Positions 8,606 to 17,905 of a stretch of DNA of 64,000 nucleotides are shown here, piece by piece (position 1 is the stretch's first letter; every line of letters starts with the position of its first letter). Source of the stretch: Saccharopolyspora rhizosphaerae (GTDB taxonomy: Bacteria; Actinomycetota; Actinomycetes; Mycobacteriales; Pseudonocardiaceae); NCBI RefSeq assembly GCF_003931915.1, contig NZ_RSAA01000007.1, positions 124,001-188,000 on the forward strand, given 5' to 3'. Below the pieces are notes generated by a model. It did no database searches. It was not told the origin of the DNA and was given only the letters and a program-made list of their open reading frames with translations. The position numbers and the translations under genes are program-made.

Positions 8606-9787
8606 TCAGAAGTTCGTGCCGCACCAGGGTGGGCGGGCGGTGGCGAACAGGTGGTCCGCCGAGGTCAGGGCGTTCGCGGTGTGGGCTTCGACGAGCCCCG
8701 CCGCGGCCAGGGCCGAAGCGGGCTGGTCGCCGAGGTAGAGCGCCGCGAGGGCGGCGGCGCTCATCGTCAGCTGCGCGCTGTCGTCGCAGGTCGTGACCCC
8801 GGCTGAGCTGATCCGGTAGCGCCCGGAGTTGGCCGGGAGGACGTCGTCGACGACCTCCACGACCACGGGGTCGCCGGGGCCGTAGGTGCGCGCGCGCAGG
8901 GCTACCGGGACGTCGACGAGGCGGACCCACAGGTCGTCCTCGACGCTCGTGGTCCGGCAGGTGCGGCGGTCGGCCAGCAACCACTCCAGCGGCTCGTCCA
9001 CCGGGCGGTCGAAGGCGGCCAGCGTCGTGATCAGGTCGAGGTCGACCAGGAAGCGCCACAGCTCCCCCGCGGCGAGGTCGTTGGCGGCCACCAGGTCCCG
9101 CACGTCCACCGTGGAGCTGTGGCCTCGCGGCTGGTAGACGACGAACCCGTCGTCGGCGCCCTCGTCGTCGGAGTGCACGGCGATCGTGCGGCTCTCACCC
9201 ATCGCGACGTCCCGCCCGGGCCACCACCCGTCGGGGCGATGCACCCGGCCGGCTCGTCCCGTCCGGCACCGCCGGTAGATCGCGGGCAGCAGGTCGCGAG
9301 CCCGCTCCTGGGTGACCAGGCGGACCCGCCCGCTGCGCGGTACCGAGCTGCGCATGTGGGCGCGCTGCAGCTCCACGCTGCGCGTCCTGGTGGCCACCCC
9401 GTAGCCGAAGCGCTCGTAGATCCCGGCCTCGCTGGCGTGCAGCACCGCCACCGCCTCGCCGCGCCGGGCGGCGTCGTCGAGCTGGTACCGCATCATCCCG
9501 GTGAGCAGGCCGCGCCGGGTCGAATCCGCCCGCACCGCAACGCCCGTCACCGCAGCCGCGGGCAGCTCGGCACCGCCCGGAACGGTCAGCGCGCTGGTCA
9601 TCGACAAGGCCGTGCCGACCACCTCGTCGTCGACGAAGGCGCCGAGCACCCGGCCCGCTTCCACGCGCTGCGCGGTGGCAGCCCACGTGTCCTCATCGGC
9701 CGGCGGGAGGAAGATCGCCCGCCGGAACAGCTCGTCGGCCTGTCGGTGCTCCGCCGGGGACAGCACGCGCACGTCGGATTCGCCCAC
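8606..9787 (-). CDS. Eis-like GNAT N-acetyltransferase
   Basis: A 393-residue protein with the Eis architecture: an N-terminal GNAT domain (acetyl-CoA loop near TGVAVRADSTRRGLLTGM), a second degenerate GNAT-like domain, and a C-terminal sterol-carrier-like domain. It ends in CGTNF; in M. tuberculosis Eis the C-terminal Phe carboxylate acts in catalysis, and this protein also ends in Phe. Eis enzymes acetylate amines of varied substrates, including aminoglycosides and protein lysines; the native substrate here is unknown. I chose GTG 9787 because GGTGAGGATC precedes it and because it fits the short Eis N-terminus. GTG 9823 is an in-frame alternative lying 3 bp after the DUF4333 stop. Confidence 0.88.
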   Translation of the reverse strand: MGESDVRVLSPAEHRQADELFRRAIFLPPADEDTWAATAQRVEAGRVLGAFVDDEVVGTALSMTSALTVPGGAELPAAAVTGVAVRADSTRRGLLTGMMRYQLDDAARRGEAVAVLHASEAGIYERFGYGVATRTRSVELQRAHMRSSVPRSGRVRLVTQERARDLLPAIYRRCRTGRAGRVHRPDGWWPGRDVAMGESRTIAVHSDDEGADDGFVVYQPRGHSSTVDVRDLVAANDLAAGELWRFLVDLDLITTLAAFDRPVDEPLEWLLADRRTCRTTSVEDDLWVRLVDVPVALRARTYGPGDPVVVEVVDDVLPANSGRYRISSAGVTTCDDSAQLTMSAAALAALYLGDQPASALAAAGLVEAHTANALTSADHLFATARPPWCGTNF

Positions 9788-9826
9788 GGGCAGATCCTCA
9801 CCGAAACCGGGTCGCCGGTCCACTGG

Positions 9827-10414
9827 TCACTTCGGGTGGCCGACCTCGTAGACGCCGTCCTCGTTCTTCACCGTCACGGTGACGACCTTCGTCGCGCCGT
9901 TGATGCTCACCTGGCAGTCGAACCGGTGCCGGACCTCGACGGGCTGCCCGTCCGGGCAGGTCACCGCGCCGACCCCGGCGATGTTGTAGGAGCCCTTGAG
10001 GGTCTGGGTGACGCCCTTCGCCACGCTGGCAGCGTCGAACACCGAGCGGGTGAAGAAACCGGGCGCCACGAAGCCGAGCACCAGCACCACGGCGATCACC
10101 AGCAGCGCTCCCGCACCGCCGAGCACCCACGGCAGCTTCGAGCGCTTGCGCTCATGCGGGACCGGCGGGAAGGCGAACCCGCCCGGCGACGGGTAGTACG
10201 GCTGGGGCTGCCCCCAGCCGTAGGGGTGCTGGCCGAAGGGAGGCTGACCGTAGGGCTGGCCGTACTGGGGCTGCTGGATCGGCTGCTGCTGCACCGGCTG
10301 CGCCGCGACCGGGTGCTGGCCCGGACCCTGCGGAGACCCCGGCGGCATCCCAGGGCCCTGGGGCTGCTGCCCCCACTGGGGGTGACCCCCGGGCGGCCCG
10401 TAGGGCGACGACAT
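9827..10414 (-). CDS. Pro/Gln-rich membrane protein with DUF4333 domain
   Basis: 195 residues. A low-complexity Pro/Gln/Gly N-terminus (about residues 1-88) is followed by a basic stop-transfer patch (ERKRSK), one transmembrane helix (about 95-118), and a DUF4333 domain outside the cell with two Cys (VTCPDG, FDCQV) that could form a disulfide. It occupies the place of Rv2091c in the syntenic M. tuberculosis block. A strong ribosome site, GGAGG, stands 5 bp before the ATG. It lies 61 bp after helY on the same strand and may be part of that transcript. The function is unknown. Confidence 0.85.
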   Translation of the reverse strand: MSSPYGPPGGHPQWGQQPQGPGMPPGSPQGPGQHPVAAQPVQQQPIQQPQYGQPYGQPPFGQHPYGWGQPQPYYPSPGGFAFPPVPHERKRSKLPWVLGGAGALLVIAVVLVLGFVAPGFFTRSVFDAASVAKGVTQTLKGSYNIAGVGAVTCPDGQPVEVRHRFDCQVSINGATKVVTVTVKNEDGVYEVGHPK

Positions 10415-10475
10415 CTACACCTCCGGATGAATTCAGCTGGCGCAGCCGACGATCAGTGATCCAACCACAACCTGG

Positions 10476-13283
10476 TCACACCCCACCGGCGGCCACCACA
10501 CCACGGCGGATCGCGGTGACGGCCTTCGCCGCGGCCGAACCGACCTGGTCCTTGGTGCCCATGACCTCGCGGACCTGGTCGAGCAGGTCGATCACCTGGC
10601 GGCACCAGCGCACGAAGTCCCCGGCCGAGAGCTCGTGGCCACTGGCCTCGGAGGTGGTGAGGACCTTCTCCAGCGACTCGCCGCGCGCCCACCGGTAGAC
10701 CGGCCAGGCGAACCCGGCGTCGGGCTCACGGGTGCGGTCGAGCTTGTGCCGCCGCTCGTCGTCCTCCAGCTCCGCCCACAACTGCCAGGTGGAGGTCAGC
10801 GCGTCGGTGATCGGCCCGGACGGGACCTGCGGCGCAGGTCCTTCCCGGCGCGACTCGAAGACCAGGGAGGACACCACCGCGGCCAGCTCAGCCGGTCCGA
10901 GGCCCTTCCAGGTGCCGACCCGCAGGCACTCCGCGGCCAGCAGGTCCGACTCGCTGTAGAGCCGGGACAGCCGCCGCCCGTGCTCCGTGACCTGCCCGGC
11001 CTGCGTCTCGGGCTCGTCGTCCCCGGGCTTGCCGTCGGGGGCGGGCAGGTAGTCGCGCTCGGTCAGCAGCGCCACGATCCGGTCGAACGAGCGGGCCAGC
11101 GAGTGGGTGGTGCTGTTGACCTTGCGACGCAGGTTCTCGGTCTCGCTGCGCAGCCGCTCGTAGCGCTCCGCCCAGCGCGCGTGCGCTTCGCGCTCGTCGC
11201 AGCCGTGGCACGGGTGGGCCTTGAGCGCCCGCCGCAGGCTCGCCAGCTCGGCGTCGTCGGCGGCGCCCGAGCGCTTGCGCCCGCGCCCGCCGTTCGAGCC
11301 CAGGCCCGTGTTGCGCAGCGAGGACGCGAGGTCCCGGCGCGACTTCGGGGACCGGGTGTCGACGTGCTTGGGCAGCTTGAGCTTGCCGAGCGCCTCCACC
11401 GGCGAGGTGAAGTCGGCGACCGACAGGCGACCGGACCAGCGGTCCTCGGTCACCACCAGCGGCCGCGGCTCGCCCATCGGCTCCAGGCCGGGATCGATCA
11501 CCACCGCCAGCCCGGACCGCCGACCTGCGGGCACCGAGATCACGTCGCCTTTGCGCAGCTTCTCCAGCGACTTGGCCGCCTCCGCGCGGCGCGACTGGCG
11601 GTTCTGCCTGGCCAGCGCCTTCTCCCGCTCGGAGATGCGGCGCCGCAGGTCGAAGTACTCGGCGAAGTCGCCCAGGTGGCACTCCATCGCCTCGGTGTAG
11701 CCCGTCAGCGCCTCGGCGTTGCGCTCGACGCGGCGCGAGAGCCCCACGACCGACCGGTCGGCCTGGAACTGCGCGAAGGACTGCTCCAGCAGGTCCCGCG
11801 CGGCGTCCTTGCCGACGCGCTGCACGAGGTTGACGGCCATGTTGTAGCCCGGCCGGAACGAGGAGCGCAGCGGGTAGGTGCGGGTGGAGGCCAGACCGGC
11901 GACCTGCTTGGGGTCCACTCCCGGCTGCCAGAGCACGACCGCGTGGCCCTCGATGTCGATGCCGCGCCGCCCGGCACGGCCGGTGAGCTGCGTGTACTCA
12001 CCGGGGCTGAGGTCGACGTGCGACTCGCCGTTGAACTTCACCAGCCGTTCCAGCACGACCGTGCGCGCCGGCATGTTGATGCCCAGCGCCAGCGTCTCGG
12101 TGGCGAACACGGCCTTGACCAGGCCGCGCACGAACAGCTCCTCGACGGTCTCCTTGAACGCCGGCAGCAGTCCGGCGTGGTGCGCGGCCACGCCCCGCTC
12201 CAGCGCCTCGCGCCACTCCCAGAAGCCCAGCACCCCGAGGTCGGAGTCGGGCAGGTTGGCGGTGCGCTCGTCGATGACCTCGCGGATCTCCTCGACCTCC
12301 GACTCCGAGGTCAACCGGAGCCCGGCCCGCACGCACTGCGCCACCGCCTGGTCGCAGCCGTTGCGGCTGAAGATGAACACGATCGCCGGCAGCAACCCGG
12401 CGGCGTCGAGGCTGGTGAGCATCTCCAGCCGGGACGGCGGGGAGAACCGGGGCGGGCGGGGGCCCTTGCGCTTCTGCGGTGGTCCGCCGCGGCCCCGCCC
12501 TCCGTAGGGCAGGTGGGTGCGGGCGAGCTCCTGGGTGTGCCGCAGCAGCTTCGGGTTCATCTTCAGCTCGTGGTCGTCGGTCTCACCGCCGAAGAGGTCG
12601 AACATCCGGGGACCGACCTGCATGTGCTGCCACAGCGGCACGGGCCGGTGCTCGTCGACGACGACCGTGGTGTCGCCGCGCACCTCCTGCAGCCACTCGC
12701 CGAACTCCTCGGCGTTGCTGACCGTCGCCGACAGGCTCGCGACCTGCACGTAGTCCGGCAGGTGCAGGATCACCTCTTCCCACACCGCGCCGCGGAAGCG
12801 GTCGGCCAGGTAGTGGACCTCGTCCATCACCACGTAGCCGAGCTGGTCGAGCCCGCGCGAACCGGCGTAGAGCATGTTGCGCAGCACCTCGGTGGTCATC
12901 ACGACCACCTGGGCGTCGCCGTTGATCGAGGTGTCGCCGGTCAGCAGGCCGACCGCGTCGTTGCCGTAGCGCTCGCACAGGTCCGCGAACTTCTGGTTCG
13001 ACAGCGCCTTGATCGGCGTGGTGTAGAAGCACCGGCGGCCCTCCGACAGCGCCAAGTGCACGGCGAACTCGCCCACCACGGTCTTGCCGGCACCGGTCGG
13101 CGCGCACACCAGCACGCCTCGACCGGCTTCCAAGGCCTGGCACCCGGTGCGCTGGAACGGGTCGAGTTCGAAGGAGAGCTCCGCGCTGAAGTCCGCCAGT
13201 TTCGGATGTGCGCTGCGGCGGGTGTGCGCCGCGTACGCGTCGGCCGGCGGGAGCTGGGTCGGGTTGGAACGGCTGGCAGCCAC
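10476..13283 (-). CDS. helY: Ski2/Mtr4-like DEAD/DEAH RNA helicase HelY
   Basis: A 935-residue superfamily 2 helicase. Motif I is APTGAGKT near residue 60, motif II is DEVHYL, and motif III is LSATVSN. The second RecA domain carries GINMPARTVV and the motif VI stretch QLTGRAGRRGID. A long C-terminal region contains a CxxC-type zinc-like segment (HPCHGCDE) and the helical DSHCT-like domain of Mtr4/Ski2 relatives. It probably unwinds RNA in processing or decay; partners in bacteria are not established. GTG 13283 follows a CTTGGGG purine run. It is 34 bp downstream of the diacylglycerol-kinase gene in the paf-tat operon. Confidence 0.93.
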   Translation of the reverse strand: MAASRSNPTQLPPADAYAAHTRRSAHPKLADFSAELSFELDPFQRTGCQALEAGRGVLVCAPTGAGKTVVGEFAVHLALSEGRRCFYTTPIKALSNQKFADLCERYGNDAVGLLTGDTSINGDAQVVVMTTEVLRNMLYAGSRGLDQLGYVVMDEVHYLADRFRGAVWEEVILHLPDYVQVASLSATVSNAEEFGEWLQEVRGDTTVVVDEHRPVPLWQHMQVGPRMFDLFGGETDDHELKMNPKLLRHTQELARTHLPYGGRGRGGPPQKRKGPRPPRFSPPSRLEMLTSLDAAGLLPAIVFIFSRNGCDQAVAQCVRAGLRLTSESEVEEIREVIDERTANLPDSDLGVLGFWEWREALERGVAAHHAGLLPAFKETVEELFVRGLVKAVFATETLALGINMPARTVVLERLVKFNGESHVDLSPGEYTQLTGRAGRRGIDIEGHAVVLWQPGVDPKQVAGLASTRTYPLRSSFRPGYNMAVNLVQRVGKDAARDLLEQSFAQFQADRSVVGLSRRVERNAEALTGYTEAMECHLGDFAEYFDLRRRISEREKALARQNRQSRRAEAAKSLEKLRKGDVISVPAGRRSGLAVVIDPGLEPMGEPRPLVVTEDRWSGRLSVADFTSPVEALGKLKLPKHVDTRSPKSRRDLASSLRNTGLGSNGGRGRKRSGAADDAELASLRRALKAHPCHGCDEREAHARWAERYERLRSETENLRRKVNSTTHSLARSFDRIVALLTERDYLPAPDGKPGDDEPETQAGQVTEHGRRLSRLYSESDLLAAECLRVGTWKGLGPAELAAVVSSLVFESRREGPAPQVPSGPITDALTSTWQLWAELEDDERRHKLDRTREPDAGFAWPVYRWARGESLEKVLTTSEASGHELSAGDFVRWCRQVIDLLDQVREVMGTKDQVGSAAAKAVTAIRRGVVAAGGV

Positions 13284-13317
13284 ACCCCAAGGTTTTCACA
13301 CCACACCGACCGATGTC

Positions 13318-14229
13318 TCACAGCTCTTCGGCGCCCGGGCCTCCCCGAGTGGCGCACACCACGCTCAACGCGCCTGGAGCGCAGCGGATCGTGAGCGGTA
13401 ACCGGGCCTGCGGTTCGCCATCGGCGTAAGCCAGCCAGCCGTGGGCACCGCCGAGCCGGACGTTCTTGGCGCGGAGCGTGCTCACCGCCGGGTGGTCCAC
13501 GTGCCGTCCGGTGCGCAGGCTGGGCAGGATCCGCACCAGCTCCCGGCGCGGCACCCGGCCCACCACCGTCACGTCGAACTGGCCGTCGTCGTCCACCGCG
13601 TCCGGGCAGATCGGGATGCCGCCGCCGTAGTAGGAGGTGTTGGCGACGGCGACCAGCGTGGCCTCGGTGTCGAGCACGCCGTGCTCGGTCTCCACCCGGA
13701 CCGACCCGGTGCGCAGCCCCAGCAGCTCCCGGACCAGCGCGATGTCGTAGCGGCGCTGCCCGCGCGGCCAGCGCATCCGGTTGGCGCGGGCGTTGACCTT
13801 CGCGTCGAAGCCGGCGCACAGCACGGTCGCGAACCAGCCAGTGCCGGCGATCTTGCCGAGGTCGACGTGCCGCCTCGCGCCGGCGGCGATGGCCCGGGCA
13901 GCCGCGCGTGCCGCGGCGACCGGTTCCCGCGGGATGTCCAGGCTCCGGGCCAGGTCGTTGCCGGTACCCGCGGGGATGATCGCCAAGGCGGTGGCGGACT
14001 CGGCGCAGGCCTGCACGGCCAGGTGCGCGATGCCGTCGCCGCCGACCACCGCCAGCACGTCGGCCCGGTCCTCCACCGCGCGGTGCACCGCCGCCTCGGT
14101 GCCGGCCGGATCGGTGGCGACCACCGTCCGCACCTCGCAGACAGCGCGAAGGTGGTCGGTGACATCACCGACCACCTTCGCGGGAAGACCTCCACCAGCC
14201 GCGGGGTTGATCACCAGGACGCAACGCAT
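13318..14229 (-). CDS. Diacylglycerol kinase family lipid kinase
   Basis: About 303 residues of the DagK/YegS lipid-kinase fold. The N-terminus is VLVINPAAGGG. The nucleotide-binding loop is GGDGI rather than the more common GGDGT. The following conserved motif is PAGTGNDLARSL, and the C-terminal domain includes YADGEPQARLPL. It likely phosphorylates diacylglycerol or a related lipid at the inner membrane face. ATG 14229 is preferred for its match to the family N-terminus; GTG 14235 is two codons further upstream, and neither has a clear ribosome site. It lies between tatC and helY on the same strand. Confidence 0.9.
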   Translation of the reverse strand: MRCVLVINPAAGGGLPAKVVGDVTDHLRAVCEVRTVVATDPAGTEAAVHRAVEDRADVLAVVGGDGIAHLAVQACAESATALAIIPAGTGNDLARSLDIPREPVAAARAAARAIAAGARRHVDLGKIAGTGWFATVLCAGFDAKVNARANRMRWPRGQRRYDIALVRELLGLRTGSVRVETEHGVLDTEATLVAVANTSYYGGGIPICPDAVDDDGQFDVTVVGRVPRRELVRILPSLRTGRHVDHPAVSTLRAKNVRLGGAHGWLAYADGEPQARLPLTIRCAPGALSVVCATRGGPGAEEL

Positions 14230-14277
14230 GAGCACGCATCTAAGCCCACGCGAGCCCCGCTTGGCCAGAGCCGGCCG

Positions 14278-15231
14278 TCAGGTGGCGTCGTCGTGCTTCG
14301 GCGGCGCCGACGGCGTCGTGTCCAGCTCCGATGCGAGCGGGTCGACCTGGGAAGCCTCGTCGAGGCCAACCCCGCTCAACCCCTGGGCGGCCAGCTTCTT
14401 CTCCTTGCGCCGGTCGTGCGAGCGGCAGATCAGCACCGCGATCCCGAACAGCACCGACAGCGCCGCCGACAGCGCCAGCATCGAGAACGGGTCCTGGCCG
14501 GGCGTGGCGATCGCGGCGAAGACGAACAGCGCGAACACCAGGCCCCGCCACCACCGGCGGAGCTTCTCGTAGGTGACGACGCCCGCGCGGTTGAGCATCA
14601 CCAGGATCAGCGGCAGCTCGAAGCTCACCCCGAAGATCACCAGCAGCAGCAACATGAAGTTGATGTACTTGCCACCGGTGAGCGCCGTGAAGAACGCCTC
14701 GCCGCCGAAGCCGGCCATGAAGCTCAGCGCCTCGGGGACGACGTAGTAGGCCAGCACCGCGCCCGCGACGAACAGGATCGTCGCGAAGAACACGAAGGAG
14801 CGGGCGTACTTGCGCTCGTGGGCGTAGAGGCCGGGCGTGATGAACGCCCACAGCTGGTACAGCCACACCGGGCTGAACAGGATCGCACCGACCGACAGGC
14901 CGACCTTCATGCGCAGCATGAAGATCTCGAACGGCTCGGTCTGCAGCAGTTGGCACGTGCCGTTCGGGCTCAGGCGCTGCTCGGTCGGCAGCGCGCAGTA
15001 GGGCCCGAGCAGCACGTCGGAGAGCGTCGGCCACCCGAACGGTGCGCTGGAGAACCAGATGAACCCGAGGACGGCCCCGATGATCACGAACGTCATGGCC
15101 ACCCCGAGCCGGTACCGCAGCTCGAAGAGGTGGTCGATGATCGTCATGGTGCCGTCGGGGTTGTGCCTGCGTCCCCACCGACGGCGATCACTCCGGAACG
15201 GGTTCAGGCGACGCAGTGGACTGGCACCCAC
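14278..15231 (-). CDS. tatC: Sec-independent protein translocase TatC
   Basis: 317 residues with six predicted membrane helices. Family motifs are the cytoplasmic DHLFELRYRL near residue 33, where the Glu contacts the twin-arginine signal, and FEIFMLRMK in the first periplasmic/helix segment. With TatA it exports folded proteins bearing twin-Arg signals. It carries an extended charged C-terminal tail of about 60 residues after the last helix. The start is GTG 15231, only 20 bp after the tatA stop, so the two are surely co-transcribed. Confidence 0.96.
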   Translation of the reverse strand: MGASPLRRLNPFRSDRRRWGRRHNPDGTMTIIDHLFELRYRLGVAMTFVIIGAVLGFIWFSSAPFGWPTLSDVLLGPYCALPTEQRLSPNGTCQLLQTEPFEIFMLRMKVGLSVGAILFSPVWLYQLWAFITPGLYAHERKYARSFVFFATILFVAGAVLAYYVVPEALSFMAGFGGEAFFTALTGGKYINFMLLLLVIFGVSFELPLILVMLNRAGVVTYEKLRRWWRGLVFALFVFAAIATPGQDPFSMLALSAALSVLFGIAVLICRSHDRRKEKKLAAQGLSGVGLDEASQVDPLASELDTTPSAPPKHDDAT

Positions 15232-15251
15232 TTCGTTAGCCCCGTCCTGTG

Positions 15252-15524
15252 TCAGTTCTTCTGTTCGTTCTGCTGCTTGTCCTCGACCGGTGCGGCCGCC
15301 GGGGGCGTGCTCGGCTCACCCGCCGACAGCTCCGGCTTCTGCTCCCTCTCGGACTGAGCCTTCTTGGCAGCTTCCTCGTCGGCCTTCATGCCGCGCGCCT
15401 CGGCCTTGAACACCCGAGCGGACTGTCCCAGAGAACGGGCCATCTGCGGGAGCTTGGTGGCGCCGAACAGCAGCACCAGCACCAAGACGATGAGGACCAG
15501 CTCCCAGCCACCTGGCAAACCCAT
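15252..15524 (-). CDS. tatA: Twin-arginine translocase subunit TatA
   Basis: 90 residues: a single N-terminal helix (GWELVLIVLVLVLLFGATKLP), the FGATKLPQMARSLGQSARVFK hinge/amphipathic helix typical of TatA, and a charged Glu/Lys/Pro-rich tail. It forms the oligomeric translocation site with TatC. The start is ATG 15524, with AAAGG upstream. It sits within the paf-tat run, as in other Actinobacteria. Confidence 0.96.
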   Translation of the reverse strand: MGLPGGWELVLIVLVLVLLFGATKLPQMARSLGQSARVFKAEARGMKADEEAAKKAQSEREQKPELSAGEPSTPPAAAPVEDKQQNEQKN

Positions 15525-15610
15525 CCGTACACAACCTTTCGTGATGTCCCTGCTAGGCGCTCATGGTACGCGGGGCAGGGGTCGGCAAGTAGAGCCGTTT
15601 CTCCTTCTGA

Positions 15611-15820
15611 TCAACCACGGCGGCGCTGCGAGATCGCCACCTTGAGGCCGGCGGCCCGCGCCTTGACCATTCCGCTGCGGTCGGCGAGGTCGTGGGCTGC
15701 GCTCCGCTGCGCCCGCTTGAAGCGGCGTACCTCCAACACGGTCCTGACCAGCAGGAACACCAGCAGGACGAGGCCTACGGCCAGCAGCACGAGAGTCCAC
15801 ACGAACGGCACGTCGTTCAC
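15611..15820 (-). CDS. Small single-pass membrane protein of unknown function
   Basis: 69 residues: one membrane helix near residues 7-28 (VWTLVLLAVGLVLLVFLLV) then a basic, helical cytoplasmic tail (LEVRRFKRAQRSAAHDLADRSG...). I do not recognise a named family. Its tight placement (10 bp after the pafC start region, 86 bp before tatA) and clean codon pattern make it a real operon member. A link to membrane trafficking or Tat function would be pure inference. Confidence 0.7.
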   Translation of the reverse strand: MNDVPFVWTLVLLAVGLVLLVFLLVRTVLEVRRFKRAQRSAAHDLADRSGMVKARAAGLKVAISQRRRG

Positions 15821-15830
15821 CGTATCGGGC

Positions 15831-16799
15831 TCAGGTTGACGGAAGGTGACGGGTCCGCCTCAACGCGGCCTGGGCTCGTTGACGCACGTCATTCCCCAGT
15901 TCCGGAGGGCTCAGCGCAGTCACCTGGCCGCCGAGGCCGAGCAGCAGCCGCACCATCCAGGAGTGGTCGGCGTAGCGCATCCGCACCCGCGCGCGGCCGC
16001 CGGGCAGCTCGGTGACCTCGTCGACCTGGTAGTACTCGGCGACCCAGCGCGCGTCGGGCTCCAGCTCCAGCTCGGCCACCTGCTGGTCGGGCGCGGGCTG
16101 GAACAGACCTGCGGAAACGTCCGTCGGCTCGGCCTCCGGGGGCGGCTGCGCCGGCTCGTCGAGCTGCTGCGCCTCGTCGATGCGGTCCAGCCGGAACATC
16201 CGCACGCCGTGCGCGCTGCGGCACCAGGCCTCGAGGTAGCTCCGGCCGTCGAGCAGCAGCAACCGCATGGGATCGACCGTCCGCTCGCTGATCTCGTCGC
16301 GCGAGGCCGTGTAGTAACGGATCCGCAACGCTTTGCCGCCAGTCGCAGCGGACTGCACCGTCCGGCGGACGCCGGGGTCCACCGAATCCTCGGCGCCAAG
16401 GCCGATCACCACCCCGGACGGGCGGGCCTGCCCGACGGCGTTCTCCACCTTGGCCAGCGTGCGCTCCACCGCGTCGGAGTCCGGCACGCCCGGGGTCTCG
16501 GCCAGCGCCCGCAGCGCGACCAGCAGGGAGGTGGCCTCGGAGGCGGTGAGCCGCAGCGGGCGGCGCATGCCGGCGTCGTAGGTGACGGTGATCGAGTCGC
16601 TGTCGAAGGACAGGTCGATCAGGTCGCCGGGCCCGTAGCCGGGCAGTCCGCACATCCACAGCAGCTCCAGGTCCTTGCGCAGCTGCTGCGGGGTGACGCC
16701 GAAGTCGGCGGCGGCGTCGGTGATCGGGATGCCGGGGCGGCTGAGGAGGTAGGGCACCAGGGCCAGCAGCCGGGGCAGGCGTCGCGTCGCGCTGGTCAT
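15831..16799 (-). CDS. pafC: WYL-domain transcriptional activator PafC
   Basis: 322 residues: an N-terminal winged-helix domain (RRLPRLLALVPYLLSRPGIPITDAAADFGV), a WYL domain in the middle and a C-terminal extension. PafB and PafC act together as the mycobacterial/actinobacterial PafBC activator of the LexA-independent DNA-damage response. Despite the name they are not needed for pupylation itself. Its ATG overlaps the pafB stop by 4 bp, which suggests balanced, coupled synthesis of the two subunits. Confidence 0.95.
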   Translation of the reverse strand: MTSATRRLPRLLALVPYLLSRPGIPITDAAADFGVTPQQLRKDLELLWMCGLPGYGPGDLIDLSFDSDSITVTYDAGMRRPLRLTASEATSLLVALRALAETPGVPDSDAVERTLAKVENAVGQARPSGVVIGLGAEDSVDPGVRRTVQSAATGGKALRIRYYTASRDEISERTVDPMRLLLLDGRSYLEAWCRSAHGVRMFRLDRIDEAQQLDEPAQPPPEAEPTDVSAGLFQPAPDQQVAELELEPDARWVAEYYQVDEVTELPGGRARVRMRYADHSWMVRLLLGLGGQVTALSPPELGNDVRQRAQAALRRTRHLPST

Positions 16800-17773
16800 C
16801 GCTGCCCCTCCCCCGCGGCGTCCAGGTGGATCTCGTTGACGGCCTTGCGCAGCGTGTCGGGCTGCAGCACGGCGACGTCCGGCCCGTACCCGGCCAGCCA
16901 GCTCGCGGCCGACTCCGGGTACTTCACGTCCAGCTCCAGCACCTCGCCGGGATCACCGTCGATCTCGCGGCGCTCGACGACCGTGCCGATGCGCCGCACC
17001 CCGCTCGCGCGCCCCTCGGCGACCCACACCCGGGCCGGGGTCGGCGGCGGCGGTTCGCGGTGCTCACCCGCGACCATCTGCAGCAGGTCGACCTCGGGCG
17101 GGCGCTGCACCACGCCGGTCTGACCGACCGCGTGCACCTGGCCCTGGATGCGCGACAGCCGGAAGCATCGCGGCGCCTGCCGGTCGCGGTCGTGGCCGAC
17201 GACGTACCAGCGGCCGCGCCAGGACACCACGCCCCAGGGTTCGACGGTGCGGTGCCGCACCTCCGCGCTGCTGGGCCGCCGGTAGTCGAACTCCACGACC
17301 TGCCCGGCCTGCACGGCGGCGTGCAGCACGCCGAAAGCGGGTTCGGTGGTGCGCACCTTGGGTTCCACGGCCGCCGACGCGCGCTCGTCCACGTCGACGC
17401 CGGCCGCGCGCAGCTTCAGCAGCGCGCCACGGGCGGCGGAGGTGAACTCCGGCGAGTCCCACAGCCGCACGGCGAGCGCGACGGCGGCGGCTTCGTCGGG
17501 CTCCAGGTCGATGTCGCCGAGCTCGTAGTCGCGGCGGGCGATGCGGTACCCCTCCGCGCTGTCGAAGGCCGAGTTGCGGCCGGTCTCCAGCGGGATCCCC
17601 AGGTCCCGCAGCTCGGCCTTGTCGCGTTCGAAGGTCCGGAAGAACGCCTCGTCCGAGGGCGCGTCGGCGTAGCCCGCAACGATGTGCCGGATCCGCTCTG
17701 CGGTGAGGTACTGCCGGGTCGACAGCAAGCAGAGCACCAAGTTCACCAAGCGTTCAGCACGCGCAGTGGCCAC
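16796..17773 (-). CDS. pafB: WYL-domain transcriptional activator PafB
   Basis: 325 residues: a winged-helix DNA-binding domain (ERLVNLVLCLLSTRQYLTAERI), then a WYL domain with the family GRWYVVGHDRDR segment near residue 190. It is the PafC partner in PafBC, which is thought to switch RNA polymerase to damage-inducible promoters. It is the first gene of the long minus-strand run. Upstream lies a 320-bp divergent intergenic region with two overlapping palindromes. Confidence 0.95.
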   Translation of the reverse strand: MATARAERLVNLVLCLLSTRQYLTAERIRHIVAGYADAPSDEAFFRTFERDKAELRDLGIPLETGRNSAFDSAEGYRIARRDYELGDIDLEPDEAAAVALAVRLWDSPEFTSAARGALLKLRAAGVDVDERASAAVEPKVRTTEPAFGVLHAAVQAGQVVEFDYRRPSSAEVRHRTVEPWGVVSWRGRWYVVGHDRDRQAPRCFRLSRIQGQVHAVGQTGVVQRPPEVDLLQMVAGEHREPPPPTPARVWVAEGRASGVRRIGTVVERREIDGDPGEVLELDVKYPESAASWLAGYGPDVAVLQPDTLRKAVNEIHLDAAGEGQR

Positions 17774-17905
17774 CCCGAAACTCTAGCCCCGACGTGTTCG
17801 ATCATGCGTTCGGGTACCGGCGTGTCGCCACCAGCACACCCATTCGAAGGACCACCCCGGCGAGCAGCGCAGCACCGTCCCAGGTCGGGAGCCCCAGCAC
17901 CGCGG

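Noticed and set aside
8606-9787. Aminoglycoside resistance determinant
   Set aside because: Eis proteins can acetylate aminoglycosides, but this is a chromosomal housekeeping-type context and resistance cannot be inferred from sequence.
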